A stretch of DNA of 64,000 nucleotides from Sphingomonas sp. So64.6b (GCF_014171475.1 NZ_CP048817.1:1302001-1366000); one strand, 5' to 3'. Counted from the stretch's first letter, positions 25,365 through 34,903 are shown. The notes: a model not told the origin generated them from the letters alone. Numbers and translations: made by a program.

Positions 25365-25613
25365 ATGGCCAAGGACCACGGACCGACAGTCAAGAACGAT
25401 AAATTATACGAGGATTTGCGCCGCGACGGTGCATCGAAGGAGAAGGCGGCACGGATTGCCAATGCCAAGGCGGCGGGAACGCTCGACCATCGCGGCACCG
25501 ACCTAGAAGATCGCACCAAGGCCGATTTGATGAAGGAAGCGGGCGAGATCGGCATCGAGGGCCGGTCGAAAATGGACAAGGCGGATCTGGTCAAGGCGAT
25601 TCGCAAGGGGTGA
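25365..25613 (+). CDS. Small Rho-N-domain (DUF7218-like) protein
   Basis: An 82-residue, highly charged protein; the ATG at 25365 follows AGGAGG. The first half (KLYEDLRRDGASKEKAARIA) is the DUF7218-like part. The second half (TKADLMKEAGEIGIEGRSKM then DKADLVKAIRK) is a Rho-N/SAP-like helix-extended loop that usually binds nucleic acid. Such proteins are common in sphingomonads and of unknown function. Confidence 0.82.
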   Translation: MAKDHGPTVKNDKLYEDLRRDGASKEKAARIANAKAAGTLDHRGTDLEDRTKADLMKEAGEIGIEGRSKMDKADLVKAIRKG

Positions 25614-25649
25614 TGATAGGTCGCCGGCCTTCTCTCCATCACCACTTCC

Positions 25650-25730
25650 GTCATCCCAGCGAAGGCCGGGATCTCAATGAGGAAGGTGCGACGCCAGCCC
25701 CACAAAGACCCCAGCCTTCGCTGAGGTGAC
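25650..25730. repeat. REP-like imperfect inverted repeat
   Basis: Arms GTCATCCCAGCGAAGGC (25650-25666) and its imperfect complement (25714-25730) differ at two positions. It lies downstream of the Rho-N gene and just before hisI. The motif CATCCCAGCGAAGGC is a common sphingomonad dispersed element. Confidence 0.65.
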
Positions 25731-25783
25731 GGATGGCGGGTGTCGCGCTTTCACCCGAGAGCAGGCAGCCCTATGAGGTCATC

Positions 25784-26146
25784 ATGCCTGATTCCCGCGA
25801 CACCGGTCTGACCCTTGATCCGAATTATGACGCGAACGGCCTGGTCACCGCCGTCGCGACCGACCGCGCGAGTGGTGAACTGCTCATGCTGGCGCATATG
25901 AATGCCGAAGCGCTGGCCGCCACCATCGCGACTCGCGAAGCGCATTTCTGGTCGCGCAGCCGCGCCAAGCTGTGGAAGAAAGGCGAAACGTCGGGCCATA
26001 TCCTGCACGTCGCCGACATCCGCATCGATTGCGATCAGGACGCGGTGTGGCTGATCGTCGATCCTGCCGGCCCGGCCTGCCATACCGGCCAACGCAGTTG
26101 CTTTTATCGCCGGATCGAAGGCGATGGATTGAGCCCGGTGGAATGA
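25784..26146 (+). CDS. hisI: Phosphoribosyl-AMP cyclohydrolase
   Basis: A 120-residue enzyme for the third step of histidine synthesis. The ATG at 25784 has GAGG close by and gives the usual family length; a start at 25733 would add 17 residues lying partly in the repeat. Motifs are [31 protein letters not shown] (metal-binding Asp and Cys) and [14 protein letters not shown]. No other his genes are nearby. The stop overlaps the lipoprotein gene as ATGA. Confidence 0.95.
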   Translation: MPDSRDTGLTLDPNYDANGLVTAVATDRASGELLMLAHMNAEALAATIATREAHFWSRSRAKLWKKGETSGHILHVADIRIDCDQDAVWLIVDPAGPACHTGQRSCFYRRIEGDGLSPVE

Positions 26147-26652
26147 AGCGCGGCCCGGTCCTGGTGCTGTTGTTGCTTGCCGCCTGTTCGCGCCAGCCGG
26201 AGTCGCCGAAACAAGCGAAAGCCGCGCCGGCGACTGGCCTGGAGGCGGCAGCGATCGAGGCGGGCGTGATTCCCGATCCCAACGGTGCCGACATCGCGGG
26301 GCTTTATGCGCTGGACACCGACCGCATGTGCGTCGTCCCCACCGCAACCGCGTACCGGATCGGCGTCTATGTCGATTATGGCGAAGACCAGAATTGCGGC
26401 GGATCCGGCGTGGTCACGCGCGTCGGCGAGACGCTGAATGTCGATTTCCCTACCGCACCCGGATGCAATTTCGATGCGCGCTTCGAGGGTGACCGGATCG
26501 CCTTTCCGGGCAGGGTCCCCGATGGTTGCGCCAAGCTGTGCTCGAATCGGGCATCCCTCGCGGCGCTCGATGTCGACCGGCTGAGCGAATCGGTGTCCGA
26601 GGCATCGACGCTGCGCGACGCCAAGGGCAAGTTGCTGTGCAATGGCGGGTGA
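26143..26652 (+). CDS. Putative lipoprotein
   Basis: A 169-residue protein with a lipoprotein signal peptide ([17 protein letters not shown]; lipobox LAAC, Cys15). The mature part has an [16 protein letters not shown] start and pairs of cysteines ([26 protein letters not shown]). It should be anchored in the cell envelope. It is translationally coupled to hisI but has no obvious link to histidine synthesis. The family is not recognised. Confidence 0.7.
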   Translation: MKRGPVLVLLLLAACSRQPESPKQAKAAPATGLEAAAIEAGVIPDPNGADIAGLYALDTDRMCVVPTATAYRIGVYVDYGEDQNCGGSGVVTRVGETLNVDFPTAPGCNFDARFEGDRIAFPGRVPDGCAKLCSNRASLAALDVDRLSESVSEASTLRDAKGKLLCNGG

Positions 26653-26694
26653 CAGGTGGGGGCGGGTGACAGGCGGGGGTGACGGGCGGGGCGG

Positions 26695-26716
26695 TTGACC
26701 TTGACGTTCACGTAAG
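26695..26716. promoter_or_regulatory. LiuR-like operator upstream of the MerR gene
   Basis: TTGACCTTGACGTTCACGTAAG contains an imperfect dyad, TTGACGT and ACGTAAG around a short centre. It matches the kind of site I associate with LiuR-type MerR regulators of branched-chain and fatty acid degradation, and lies 20 bp before the MerR start. Confidence 0.55.
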
Positions 26717-26736
26717 CTGATTTTACAAAGGCGGCC

Positions 26737-27150
26737 ATGTCGACCGTCGCCGCCTATGCCGTCGTTCCGCAACGTACCGATCGCGATCAATTCTCGATTT
26801 CCGATCTGTCCGCCGAATTCGACGTGACCGCCCGCGCTTTGCGTTTCTATGAGGATGAGGGGCTGATCGCGCCCGAACGGCGCGGCACGACGCGAATCTA
26901 TTCGCATCGCGACCGCGCCCGGCTGGCTTGGATCCTGCGTGGCAAACGGGTTGGCTTTTCGCTCACCGAAATTCGCGAGATGATCGACCTTTACGACATT
27001 GGCGACGGCCGCAAGGCGCAGCGCGAAGTGACCATCGAGCGTTGCCGCGAACGCGTTGCACTGCTCGAATCGCAGAAGCACGATATCGACGCGGCGATCG
27101 CCGAACTGGTCGAGTTCGTCGCTGTCCTCGAAAATCCCCAATCTCACTAG
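26737..27150 (+). CDS. MerR-family regulator, LiuR-like
   Basis: A 137-residue regulator. The MerR helix-turn-helix is at residues ~19-85 (FSISDLSAEFDVTARALRFY then EDEGLIAPERRG and RIYSHRDRARLAWILRGKR). A coiled-coil dimerisation helix (ERCRERVALLESQKHDIDAA) follows. There are no metal-binding cysteines, which fits the LiuR group controlling acyl-CoA breakdown. It probably regulates itself and the acyl-CoA dehydrogenase gene 27 bp downstream through the dyad at 26695-26716. Confidence 0.85.
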   Translation: MSTVAAYAVVPQRTDRDQFSISDLSAEFDVTARALRFYEDEGLIAPERRGTTRIYSHRDRARLAWILRGKRVGFSLTEIREMIDLYDIGDGRKAQREVTIERCRERVALLESQKHDIDAAIAELVEFVAVLENPQSH

Positions 27151-27177
27151 AATCCCAGCAAGGCTGAAGGACTTACA

Positions 27178-28980
27178 ATGCCGCAATATACGCCCCCCGT
27201 TCGCGACGTGCGCTTCATCCTCGAACATGTCGTTGGGCTCCACGCTCACGCCAATCTGCCGGGCTTCCAGAACGCGACCCCCGATGTGGTCGATGCGGTG
27301 CTCGACGAGGGCGGCAAGTTCGTTGCCGAAGTGCTCTTCCCGCTCAATCATTCGGGCGATCAGGAAGGCTGCACGCGCCATGACGATGGCAGCGTGACCA
27401 CGCCCGCCGGGTTCAAGCAAGCCTATCAGGCGTTCGTCGAATCCGGCTGGGGCACCTTGTCCGCGCCGGAGGAATTCGGCGGCCAGGCGATGCCGCATGT
27501 CGTGTCGACTGCATTCCAGGAATTCATGATCTCATCGAACATGGCGTTCGCCATGTATCCCGGCCTGACGCATGGCGCGATCGCCGCGCTGCTGGTCAAG
27601 GGCACGCCCGAGCAACAGGCCAAGTACGTCCCCAATATGGTGTCGGGCAAATGGGGCGGCACGATGAACCTGACCGAGCCGCAATGCGGCACCGATCTCG
27701 GCCTGATCCGCACCCGCGCCGAACCGCAGGCGGACGGCAGCTATGCGATCACCGGCACCAAGATTTTCATTTCGTCGGGCGAGCATGACCTGACCGAGAA
27801 CATCATCCACCTCGTGCTGGCCAAGACGCCGGGCGCACCGGACAGCTCGAAGGGCATTTCACTGTTCGTCGTGCCGAAGTTCATGGTGGGCGATGACGGC
27901 GCGCTCGGCGCGCGCAACGCGGTGTCGTGCGGCTCGATCGAGCACAAGATGGGCATCCATGCCAATTCGACTTGCGTGATGAATTACGACGGCGCGACCG
28001 GCTGGCTGGTCGGCGACGAGATGAAGGGCCTGGCCGCGATGTTCATCATGATGAACGCCGCGCGCCTCGGCGTTGGCCTGCAGGGCCTCGCCGTGGCCGA
28101 GACCGCCTATCAGAACGCCGTGCAATATGCGCATGACCGTCGTCAGGGCCGCGCGCTGACGGGGCCGAAGGAGCCGAACGAAAAGGCCGATACGCTGTTC
28201 GTCCATCCCGACATCCGCCGCATGCTGATGGATGCCAAGGCGATGACCGAAGGATTGCGTGCACTCTGCCTGTGGGGCGCGCTGCAGGTCGATCTCGAAC
28301 ATGCCGCCGCGACCGATGAAGAGAAGCAGCTCGCCGCCGATCTGATCGGCCTGCTCACCCCGGTGATCAAGGGCTATGGCACCGACAAGGGCTATGACAT
28401 CGCGACCAACGCGCAGCAGGTTTATGGCGGCCATGGCTACGTCGCCGAATGGGGCATGGAACAATATGTCCGCGATGCCCGGATCGCGATGATCTATGAA
28501 GGCACCAATGGCGTGCAGGCGATGGACCTGGTCGGTCGCAAGCTCGCGCAGAATGGCGGCCGCGCGGTGCAGGCGTTCTTCAAGGTCGTCGCCGACGATA
28601 TCGCGGCCGGCAAGGCCGATCCGGCCACTGCGGCCTTTGCGACGGCGCTCGAAAAGGCGAGTGGCGAGCTTCAGGCCGCGACGATGTGGTTCATGCAGAA
28701 CGGCATGCAGAACCCCGACAATGTCGGCGCGGGCGCACACAGCTATATGCACATCATGGGCATCGTCGCGACCGGGCTGATGTGGTTGCGCATGGCGAAG
28801 GCCGCTGCCGACCTGAAGGCAGCCGGAGAGGGCGATGCCGCCTTCCTCGACGCCAAGCTAGTGACCGCGCGCTATTTCGCGGAGCGCATCCTGCCCGACG
28901 CCGGCGCGCTGCGCCGCAAGATCGAAGGCGGGGCGGAGGCAATGATGGCATTGCCGCCGGAGATGTTCGCGGCCGCCTGA
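27178..28980 (+). CDS. Acyl-CoA dehydrogenase, large (DmdC/FadE-like) type
   Basis: A 600-residue FAD enzyme introducing a 2,3-double bond into an acyl-CoA. The N-terminal YTPPVRDVRFILEHV is the acyl-CoA dehydrogenase N-extension of the 3-methylmercaptopropionyl-CoA/long type. MNLTEPQCGTDLGLIRTRA and ITGTKIFISSGEHDL are the FAD and substrate region. YGGHGYVAEWGMEQYVRDARI then IYEGTNGVQAMDL is the C-terminal helical bundle with the catalytic Glu in IYEGTNG. A C-terminal extra domain brings the length to ~600. Transcribed with the MerR gene; the substrate is probably a medium or long chain. Confidence 0.92.
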   Translation: MPQYTPPVRDVRFILEHVVGLHAHANLPGFQNATPDVVDAVLDEGGKFVAEVLFPLNHSGDQEGCTRHDDGSVTTPAGFKQAYQAFVESGWGTLSAPEEFGGQAMPHVVSTAFQEFMISSNMAFAMYPGLTHGAIAALLVKGTPEQQAKYVPNMVSGKWGGTMNLTEPQCGTDLGLIRTRAEPQADGSYAITGTKIFISSGEHDLTENIIHLVLAKTPGAPDSSKGISLFVVPKFMVGDDGALGARNAVSCGSIEHKMGIHANSTCVMNYDGATGWLVGDEMKGLAAMFIMMNAARLGVGLQGLAVAETAYQNAVQYAHDRRQGRALTGPKEPNEKADTLFVHPDIRRMLMDAKAMTEGLRALCLWGALQVDLEHAAATDEEKQLAADLIGLLTPVIKGYGTDKGYDIATNAQQVYGGHGYVAEWGMEQYVRDARIAMIYEGTNGVQAMDLVGRKLAQNGGRAVQAFFKVVADDIAAGKADPATAAFATALEKASGELQAATMWFMQNGMQNPDNVGAGAHSYMHIMGIVATGLMWLRMAKAAADLKAAGEGDAAFLDAKLVTARYFAERILPDAGALRRKIEGGAEAMMALPPEMFAAA

Positions 28981-29025
28981 TCGACGATCGGCAAGCCTGG
29001 GTATTCTCGAACTGAATTGGTGCAG

Positions 29026-29065
29026 CGCTTCCCCGACACAGGCTGGTGGCCGTGTCGGGGAAGCG
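29026..29065. terminator. Strong hairpin after the acyl-CoA dehydrogenase gene
   Basis: A perfect 14-bp stem: CGCTTCCCCGACAC (29026-29039) with GTGTCGGGGAAGCG (29052-29065), loop of 12 bases. There is no U run, so it may act on both strands between convergent genes. Confidence 0.75.
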
Positions 29066-29125
29066 ATTGCCGAGTGATTATGGCTTGACCGGGATCACCT
29101 CTTTCCCAACGGAGAGCCGCAGAAG

Positions 29126-30694
29126 TCATTCGTGCGCGTAATAGGCCACCGAATTCGCCTCAGGCATCGACACGGATACCCCGCGGACCTTGCCCGAGGC
29201 GTCGCGGCGGAAATCGAACATGTACGAATAGAGGCCGCTTTGAACGAACTGCGCTGGCCCGAGCGGGAGCAAGGGCAGGGGTTTCTCCTGGCCCGGCAGC
29301 GCGATCTCGACCGTGTTGCCGACGATATTCACCTGGATGGTTTCATGGTCGAAGCTGTCGGCCAGGGCGCGGCGCAGGTCCATCGGCACGGCGCTGTCGA
29401 GCCGGTAGCGGCCGGCATAGTCCGGCGACGGCGGCGCGCGGAACGCCACAGTGCGCACCACGGGGTGCGCACCCAGACTGATCGCGTCGGACAATGCGTT
29501 GCGGATTTCGGCCGCCAGTGCGGTGCCGTTGCTGCCATTGGTCAGAATCACATAGCCATCGCCGGTTTCCGGATACCCCTCCAGTAAGGCGCGGTAGCTT
29601 TCGTTGGCGCCTAAATGGAAGAAATGCCGACCCGGGCCGGTACCACCCAGGCGCGGGCCCAGGCCGAATACGCTTGGCGATACCTCGGTCATCATCGCCG
29701 TCGCCAGAGGTTGGGGCAGGAAATCGCCGCGGCCCTGATAGCTCTTGATCAGGCCGCCGACGACCTGTCCCAGGTCGTGCGCGCTGGTCCACAGGCCCGA
29801 CGCCCCTGCCTCCGCGAAACTTTCCCAGCCGCGCGGCAACGCGGTCGGCGCGCCGTTGCCGTCGTGCGCCTTGGCGATGTTGCCGTGCGCGGCTGACAAC
29901 GGGCTCTCGAACGTACTGCGCCGCATGCCCAGCGGCCTGAACACCTGCGCCTCGGCCAGCTGCTGTAGCGGCTGGCCTGTCGTATCCTCGATCACCGCCT
30001 GTTCCACCGTGACGCCGCCACCGGAATAATCGTTGAGCAAACCAGGCGCAGTCTTGAACCGCACCGCCTCATTCTTGGCCGGCTTCTGCCCGTCGAGCAC
30101 CTGTACCAGCGTGGGCAGCGGTTCATTGGGCTGGTAGTCCGCGAACCCATGCACGCCCAACCCCGAACTGTGCGACATCAGCATGCGCAGGCTGACTCGC
30201 GGCTGCGGTACTTGCTCTGACGCAGGCAGCTTCCAGCGTTTCAGATAATCATCGACATTGCGGTCCAAGTCGAGCTTTCCCGCCGCGACCAGGCGCAGCG
30301 TCGTCGCCGCCGTCACCACCTTGCTGATCGACCCGACGGAGAACAACGTGTCGCCATCGACCTTGTCCTGCGTGCCGGCTTCACGCTCGCCATAGCCGAC
30401 CGCTCGCACAACCTCGCCATTCTTCAGCACCGCCACTGCCACGCCGGGTACCTTGTGGAAGCGCATGCGTTCCGTCAGCGACCAGCGCGGCACTGCCTCG
30501 CCCGGCGCGATCACGGTCGGGCGCAAGCCATGGTCGAGCGCGGCGAGCGGATTCGAATCGGCCGGCGGCTGGGTCTGCGCCTGTGCCTGCGTCGCGATGG
30601 CGGCTAATGCGGCTACGGTCATCCAGAGCAGGCGTGTCGCGGGAAGATGGCTCGTGGCGGCGCCGGAAGCACAAACAGGCAGGCTGACGTTCAC
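29126..30694 (-). CDS. Serine hydrolase, beta-lactamase/D-aminopeptidase-like, exported
   Basis: The GTG at 30694 is chosen because AAAGGG lies eight bases upstream; an in-frame TTG at 30727 is the alternative. The 522-residue protein has an N-terminal export segment (LLWMTVAALAAIATQAQAQ). The SxxK motif is in SVGSISKVVTAA (Ser122, Lys125 in this numbering). NDYSGGGVTVEQAV has Tyr-Ser-Gly where YxN is usual, and HFFHLGANESYR replaces the KTG box. A ~150-residue C-terminal beta domain follows. It is likely a periplasmic peptidase or esterase. Confidence 0.82.
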   Translation of the reverse strand: MNVSLPVCASGAATSHLPATRLLWMTVAALAAIATQAQAQTQPPADSNPLAALDHGLRPTVIAPGEAVPRWSLTERMRFHKVPGVAVAVLKNGEVVRAVGYGEREAGTQDKVDGDTLFSVGSISKVVTAATTLRLVAAGKLDLDRNVDDYLKRWKLPASEQVPQPRVSLRMLMSHSSGLGVHGFADYQPNEPLPTLVQVLDGQKPAKNEAVRFKTAPGLLNDYSGGGVTVEQAVIEDTTGQPLQQLAEAQVFRPLGMRRSTFESPLSAAHGNIAKAHDGNGAPTALPRGWESFAEAGASGLWTSAHDLGQVVGGLIKSYQGRGDFLPQPLATAMMTEVSPSVFGLGPRLGGTGPGRHFFHLGANESYRALLEGYPETGDGYVILTNGSNGTALAAEIRNALSDAISLGAHPVVRTVAFRAPPSPDYAGRYRLDSAVPMDLRRALADSFDHETIQVNIVGNTVEIALPGQEKPLPLLPLGPAQFVQSGLYSYMFDFRRDASGKVRGVSVSMPEANSVAYYAHE

Positions 30695-30759
30695 GGGCAA
30701 GCCCTTTGCTGAAACGAAGGCGGCCAATGTGGTCGAAACGACCTTCTGAAATCAAGCCG

Positions 30760-32124
30760 CTATGGTCTGCTTACCGGCGCCGTTGTCGGCTGCGGCCCTG
30801 GTTTTGCCGGTGTCGCGGTGATTTCGACTCGCCGTCTGATGCCGCTCAGCCCATCTGGTGTCGCTTTCACTGTCCTTGCCACCGGCGGCGGGACGACCCG
30901 CGCGCCGGGGAGATTCTCCAGCCGGAAGCCGTCGGTCTGGCGAACTACGGGCACGAACACCTGGATCTTCATGCACTGGGTGAGGTCGGGCCGGCGATAC
31001 TCGGCGCAATTCCACAGCGCCTTGTCATAACCCTTGGTCCGATCGCGCAGATAGCTGAACGACATGGTCGATACCTGGCTCGATTGCAGCGGCAGTGCGG
31101 CAGGCGTCTTCGCCTTGCTGCTCCACGCCATGAACTTGCAATAAGGACGCTCGCCACAGGTCGCCGAGGCGAGCGCGGCAAAGCTCTCGGGCGGCATCTT
31201 TGGGTCGAGCGTGACGATGAAGCTGTTGGTATCCGCCGCGATCGGCGGCGGCAGGGTGCCGCTCACCGCTGCGGCCTCGATCGTCGCCGCCGCGGCTTCG
31301 TCGAGCGCGGCACCCATGCGGTGTGCGTCGGACAAGGCGGCAAGCTGGGCGATGACCGGCTCGGCGGACAATACACGGCGCCCGAACGCGGGCGGCGTGC
31401 CCCACCAGCCGGTCCAGCGGAAGAACAAATGCGTGCGCACCTTGGTCACCTTGTCGAGGCTGGAACTCCAATAAGGCACCACCCAATCGGTGTGGTAATG
31501 AGTCGAATAGCCGACCGGCTTGAACACCGATCCGGTCAGCGCCAGCACCGCCGTCTCGCGCGCGCGTTTCCAGGCCAGGTCGGACCAGCGATGGCGGGCC
31601 AGCGCGCCGTCGCAGGTGAAGGTGAACTGGCAACCGGTGGCGCGCTCCTGGCCCTGGAACACCACACCGCAGATCGTCTTGGGAAAGGCGGGATGGCGAG
31701 TGCGGTTGATCACGACCTGAGCCACGGATCGCTGCCCGAGTGTGTCGTCGCCCGCTTCGTACAGCACGGCGGCGGCCATGCAGTCGATCGCGCGCGCCTT
31801 GTCCTCATCGGTGCCGGTCAGCACGAACGGACGCGCCGCAGGGTTGGGGGCGGTCGAATAGGGGATGGTGGCGTTGAAGCTGCGCGCGTCGTCCGGCGGC
31901 AGATCCTGATATTTGAGCGGTTCGACCGCCGGAATCTCGGTCTGGGGCACGACACGTTGTGGCGGCATGGCGATGTGGCGATAGGGGCGCACCGGTGGCG
32001 CGAAAATGACGATCAGCGCCGGCACCACAAGCGCGGCGATCGCCAGCGTGGCGAGCAGCAGCCGGATCGCGATGCTCGGTGACGCGACGATTCGCGCTCG
32101 GATGGCGGTGTGGGATTCAGTCAT
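30760..32124 (-). CDS. SleB-type cell wall hydrolase, membrane-anchored
   Basis: A 454-residue protein. One transmembrane helix lies at about residues 20-45 (AIRLLLATLAIAALVVPALI). The SleB/Hydrolase_2 domain spans ~110-260 with DCMAAAVLYEAGDDTLGQRS, VAQVVINRTRHPAFP, TICGVVFQGQER, CQFTFTCDG and a STHYHTDWVVPYW stretch. The Glu of LYEAG is the likely catalytic acid. Such enzymes cut glycan strands of peptidoglycan; in non-sporulating bacteria the role is in cell wall remodelling. The C-terminal third is poorly defined. Confidence 0.83.
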   Translation of the reverse strand: MTESHTAIRARIVASPSIAIRLLLATLAIAALVVPALIVIFAPPVRPYRHIAMPPQRVVPQTEIPAVEPLKYQDLPPDDARSFNATIPYSTAPNPAARPFVLTGTDEDKARAIDCMAAAVLYEAGDDTLGQRSVAQVVINRTRHPAFPKTICGVVFQGQERATGCQFTFTCDGALARHRWSDLAWKRARETAVLALTGSVFKPVGYSTHYHTDWVVPYWSSSLDKVTKVRTHLFFRWTGWWGTPPAFGRRVLSAEPVIAQLAALSDAHRMGAALDEAAAATIEAAAVSGTLPPPIAADTNSFIVTLDPKMPPESFAALASATCGERPYCKFMAWSSKAKTPAALPLQSSQVSTMSFSYLRDRTKGYDKALWNCAEYRRPDLTQCMKIQVFVPVVRQTDGFRLENLPGARVVPPPVARTVKATPDGLSGIRRRVEITATPAKPGPQPTTAPVSRP

Positions 32125-32211
32125 AGAGAATGGCTCAGCGGCGGTCGGTCTGGAGCGGGAAGGGGATCACGGTCGGCTCCTGGCGGATCGGGCAGCGCGC
32201 CTTAGCGCAGA

Positions 32212-32481
32212 ATGCCGGGAATGAGAAATCGACGGGTGCCGGGTAGCGTCTCGCCGGTGATGGCAGCGGGAATCACCGACCGACTTTGGTTGCTTGAGGG
32301 TTTTTTGAGCGGATTGACGCTGATGCCCCCGCTCCTAAGGTTCGCGGTGCTTACAAGAAGCGGGATCCTTAAAATGAGCCATCCAATGCAATCCGGATTG
32401 ATCGGCGGCGGCCTGTTTGTAGGAGGCATGATTTTCGGGACGCTCATCCAGAAACTCTACGGCGCTTGGAAGCGCCGCTAG
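32212..32481 (+). CDS. Small hypothetical ORF with transposase-tail-like start
   Basis: An 89-residue frame. Residues ~8-35 (VPGSVSPVMAAGITDRLWLL) resemble the conserved end of IS transposases, where an alanine-methionine-alanine-glycine stretch precedes a TDxxW block, so this may be the remnant of one. The rest (LIGGGLFVGGMIFGTLIQKL) is a possible glycine-rich membrane helix. No catalytic part of a transposase is seen. It could also be a short unrelated membrane protein starting at an internal Met. Confidence 0.35.
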   Translation: MPGMRNRRVPGSVSPVMAAGITDRLWLLEGFLSGLTLMPPLLRFAVLTRSGILKMSHPMQSGLIGGGLFVGGMIFGTLIQKLYGAWKRR

Positions 32482-32520
32482 ATTCAAACTGAGACACTAC
32501 CAAGCGCCGCGATGCTGATC

Positions 32521-33150
32521 TCAACGATCGAGACTCTTGAGATAGGCGCAAAACATATCGGCCATGGCGTCGGCATAGGTTGCGATCTCTGCCGGGGTTC
32601 GCGGACTCTCCGAAAAATGCTTTCCCACTTTGCCGAGCGTCGTCCCGATCAGGTCGCCGGCCAATGCGCGAGTCGCTTGCGAGGCCCTGGGCAGCGCTTC
32701 CTCCATGAAGGCCTGGATAATGCGGTCGCCCATCGCTCGCACTTCCTGAGCCTCGGGGGCATTGCGGTAAAGCGGGGCAGCGTCGTTGAGCGCCACGCGC
32801 ATTTCCGCTTCGTCGCATTCCGAGCGAATGAAGGCGTGAACCAGGATGCGTAGTCGTTCCGGCGGCGGGCGCTGAAAATCCTCGAGGATGCTGCGCAGCA
32901 TCCCGGTCGTCTGCCCCCATTCGTCGCTCTGGAGCCGGAACAGGATCGCCGCCTTGTTCGGGAAATACTGGTACAGCGACCCGACACTGACGCCCGCTTT
33001 CTCGGCCACGCGCACGGTGGTGAATCGCTGCGCGCCTTCCTTTGCTAAAACCTGAACCGCAGCCTCCAGAATCGCGGCGACAAGATCGCTCGAACGCGCC
33101 TGTTTGGGCTGTTTTCGCGAGGATATTCGGGTGTTTCGGTGATCGGTCAT
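32521..33150 (-). CDS. TetR-family transcriptional regulator
   Basis: A 209-residue repressor; MTDHRNTRISS at 33150 is taken as start (the frame is open to 33216). The helix-turn-helix is at residues ~20-65: LVAAILEAAVQVLAKEGAQR then FTTVRVAEKAGVSVGSLYQY, ending FPNKAAIL. The C-terminal ligand domain is the all-helical TetR type. It is divergent from the methyltransferase gene at 33242 (91 bp), its likely target. Confidence 0.88.
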   Translation of the reverse strand: MTDHRNTRISSRKQPKQARSSDLVAAILEAAVQVLAKEGAQRFTTVRVAEKAGVSVGSLYQYFPNKAAILFRLQSDEWGQTTGMLRSILEDFQRPPPERLRILVHAFIRSECDEAEMRVALNDAAPLYRNAPEAQEVRAMGDRIIQAFMEEALPRASQATRALAGDLIGTTLGKVGKHFSESPRTPAEIATYADAMADMFCAYLKSLDR

Positions 33151-33241
33151 GGCGCTGTGTGGCAATGCGAATAGGAAACGCGAAGGATTATTCGTATTTT
33201 TCGCGCAGCGCAACAACGCTGCTCATCGACCGGAGTTATGT

Positions 33242-33907
33242 ATGACCATCCTGACCACCAACCCGCTTGCGCCGCTACTGGATCGCCTGTTCGAAGAGGC
33301 GAAGACCGCGTCCCCGGCAACCAGCTCCGCAATCGCCGACCTTTCGCCCGAAGAGCGATCTCGTCTGATGCAGAGCAAGACCGATTATATCGATCTCTAC
33401 GCGCGCCTGAAGGACGTTCCGCTTCCCGTCTCGCGGGAAACCGGTGCGCTGCTCTATATGCTGGCGCGTGGCTGCGGCGCGCGGACGATCGTCGAATTCG
33501 GGACCTCCTTCGGCATCTCGACCCTGCATCTGGCCGCCGCCTTGCGCGACAATGGCGGCGGCCGTCTGATCACCAGCGAGTTCGAGCCATCCAAGGTGGC
33601 ACGGGCGCGGGATAACCTGACTGCCGGCGGCCTTGTCGACCTGGTGGAGATCCGAGTGGGCGACGCGTTGCAGACGCTGAGCATCGACCTTCCCGATACG
33701 ATCGACCTGGTCCTGCTCGACGGCGCCAAGGCGCTCTATCCCGAGGTTCTGAGCCTGGTGGAAAGCCGCCTCAGGTCGGGGGCATTCATCGTCGCCGATA
33801 ATGCGGATTACAGCCCGGACTATCTGGCGCGCGTGAGATCGCCTGGGAATGGCTATCTGTCCACGCCGTTCGGCGATGACGTCGAGCTGTCGATGCGGAT
33901 CGGCTAG
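33242..33907 (+). CDS. Class I SAM-dependent O-methyltransferase
   Basis: A 221-residue methyltransferase. The SAM-binding motif is IVEFGTSFGISTLHLAAAL. ITSEFEPSKVARARDNL holds the acidic residue for the ribose, and LVLLDGAKALYPEVL the metal/product Asp typical of the catechol/caffeoyl-CoA O-methyltransferase group. The ATG at 33242 is chosen over an in-frame start at 33149 that overlaps the divergent TetR gene. Probably regulated by that TetR protein. Confidence 0.85.
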   Translation: MTILTTNPLAPLLDRLFEEAKTASPATSSAIADLSPEERSRLMQSKTDYIDLYARLKDVPLPVSRETGALLYMLARGCGARTIVEFGTSFGISTLHLAAALRDNGGGRLITSEFEPSKVARARDNLTAGGLVDLVEIRVGDALQTLSIDLPDTIDLVLLDGAKALYPEVLSLVESRLRSGAFIVADNADYSPDYLARVRSPGNGYLSTPFGDDVELSMRIG

Positions 33908-33982
33908 GGCGAGCTCAGCTGCATCCCTGCGGCGGCGAGGTGGGGAATATTCCACTCGCCGCCGCGGGCTCGTCTTTGGGCC

Positions 33983-34903
33983 TCAGCTTTCCGGCAGGAA
34001 GTCCGGCACCGACAGATAACGCTCGCCTGTGTCGTAGTTGAAGCCGAGCACGCGCACGTTCGCGGGTAGTTCGGCGAGCTTCTGCTTGATTGCCGCGAGC
34101 GTCGCGCCCGAACTGATCCCGACCAATATGCCTTCCTCGGTCGCGGCGCGGCGCGCGAAATCCTTGGCGGCGCCCGCCTCGACCTTGATCGCGCCATCGA
34201 TCGCCTGGGTGTGCAGATTGGCCGGCACGAAACCCGCACCGATGCCCTGGATCGGGTGCGGGCCGGGCTGGCCGCCGGAAATGACCGGCGATGCTTCGGG
34301 CTCGACCGCATAGACTTTGAGGTTCGGCCATTCCTTTTTGAGCGTCTCGGCGACGCCCGTGATGTGGCCGCCGGTGCCCACGCCGGTGATGATCACATCG
34401 ATTGGCGTGTCACGGAAGTCTGCGAGGATCTCCTGTGCGGTGGTCCGGCTATGGACCGCGATATTGGCGGGGTTTTCGAACTGCTGCGGCATCCATGCGC
34501 CGGCGGTTTGATCGACCAGTTCGAGCGCGCGTTCGATTGCGCCCTTCATGCCCTTTTCGCGCGGGGTCAGGTCGAAGGTCGCGCCATAAGCGAGCATCAG
34601 GCGGCGGCGTTCGAGCGACATGCTCTCCGGCATGACCAGCACCAGCTTGTAACCCTTAACCGCCGCGACCATCGCCAGGCCGACACCGGTATTGCCGCTG
34701 GTCGGTTCGATGATTGTGCCGCCGGGCTTCAGGTCGCCCGAGGCTTCCGCTGCCTCGACCATGGCGAGCGCGATGCGATCCTTGATCGAGCCGCCGGGAT
34801 TGGAACGCTCCGACTTGATCCATACTTCGCGGTCGGGGAACAGCTTCGCCACGCGGATGTGCGGGGTGTTGCCGATCGTTTCCAGGATCGTGTTGGCTTT
34901 CAT
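33983..34903 (-). CDS. cysK: Cysteine synthase A
   Basis: A 306-residue PLP enzyme making cysteine from O-acetylserine and sulfide. The lysine that binds PLP is Lys41 in [36 protein letters not shown] is the substrate loop and [17 protein letters not shown] the PLP phosphate loop; [16 protein letters not shown] follows near the C terminus. Its start overlaps the stop of the MFS gene as ATGA, so the two are coupled. Confidence 0.95.
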   Translation of the reverse strand: MKANTILETIGNTPHIRVAKLFPDREVWIKSERSNPGGSIKDRIALAMVEAAEASGDLKPGGTIIEPTSGNTGVGLAMVAAVKGYKLVLVMPESMSLERRRLMLAYGATFDLTPREKGMKGAIERALELVDQTAGAWMPQQFENPANIAVHSRTTAQEILADFRDTPIDVIITGVGTGGHITGVAETLKKEWPNLKVYAVEPEASPVISGGQPGPHPIQGIGAGFVPANLHTQAIDGAIKVEAGAAKDFARRAATEEGILVGISSGATLAAIKQKLAELPANVRVLGFNYDTGERYLSVPDFLPES

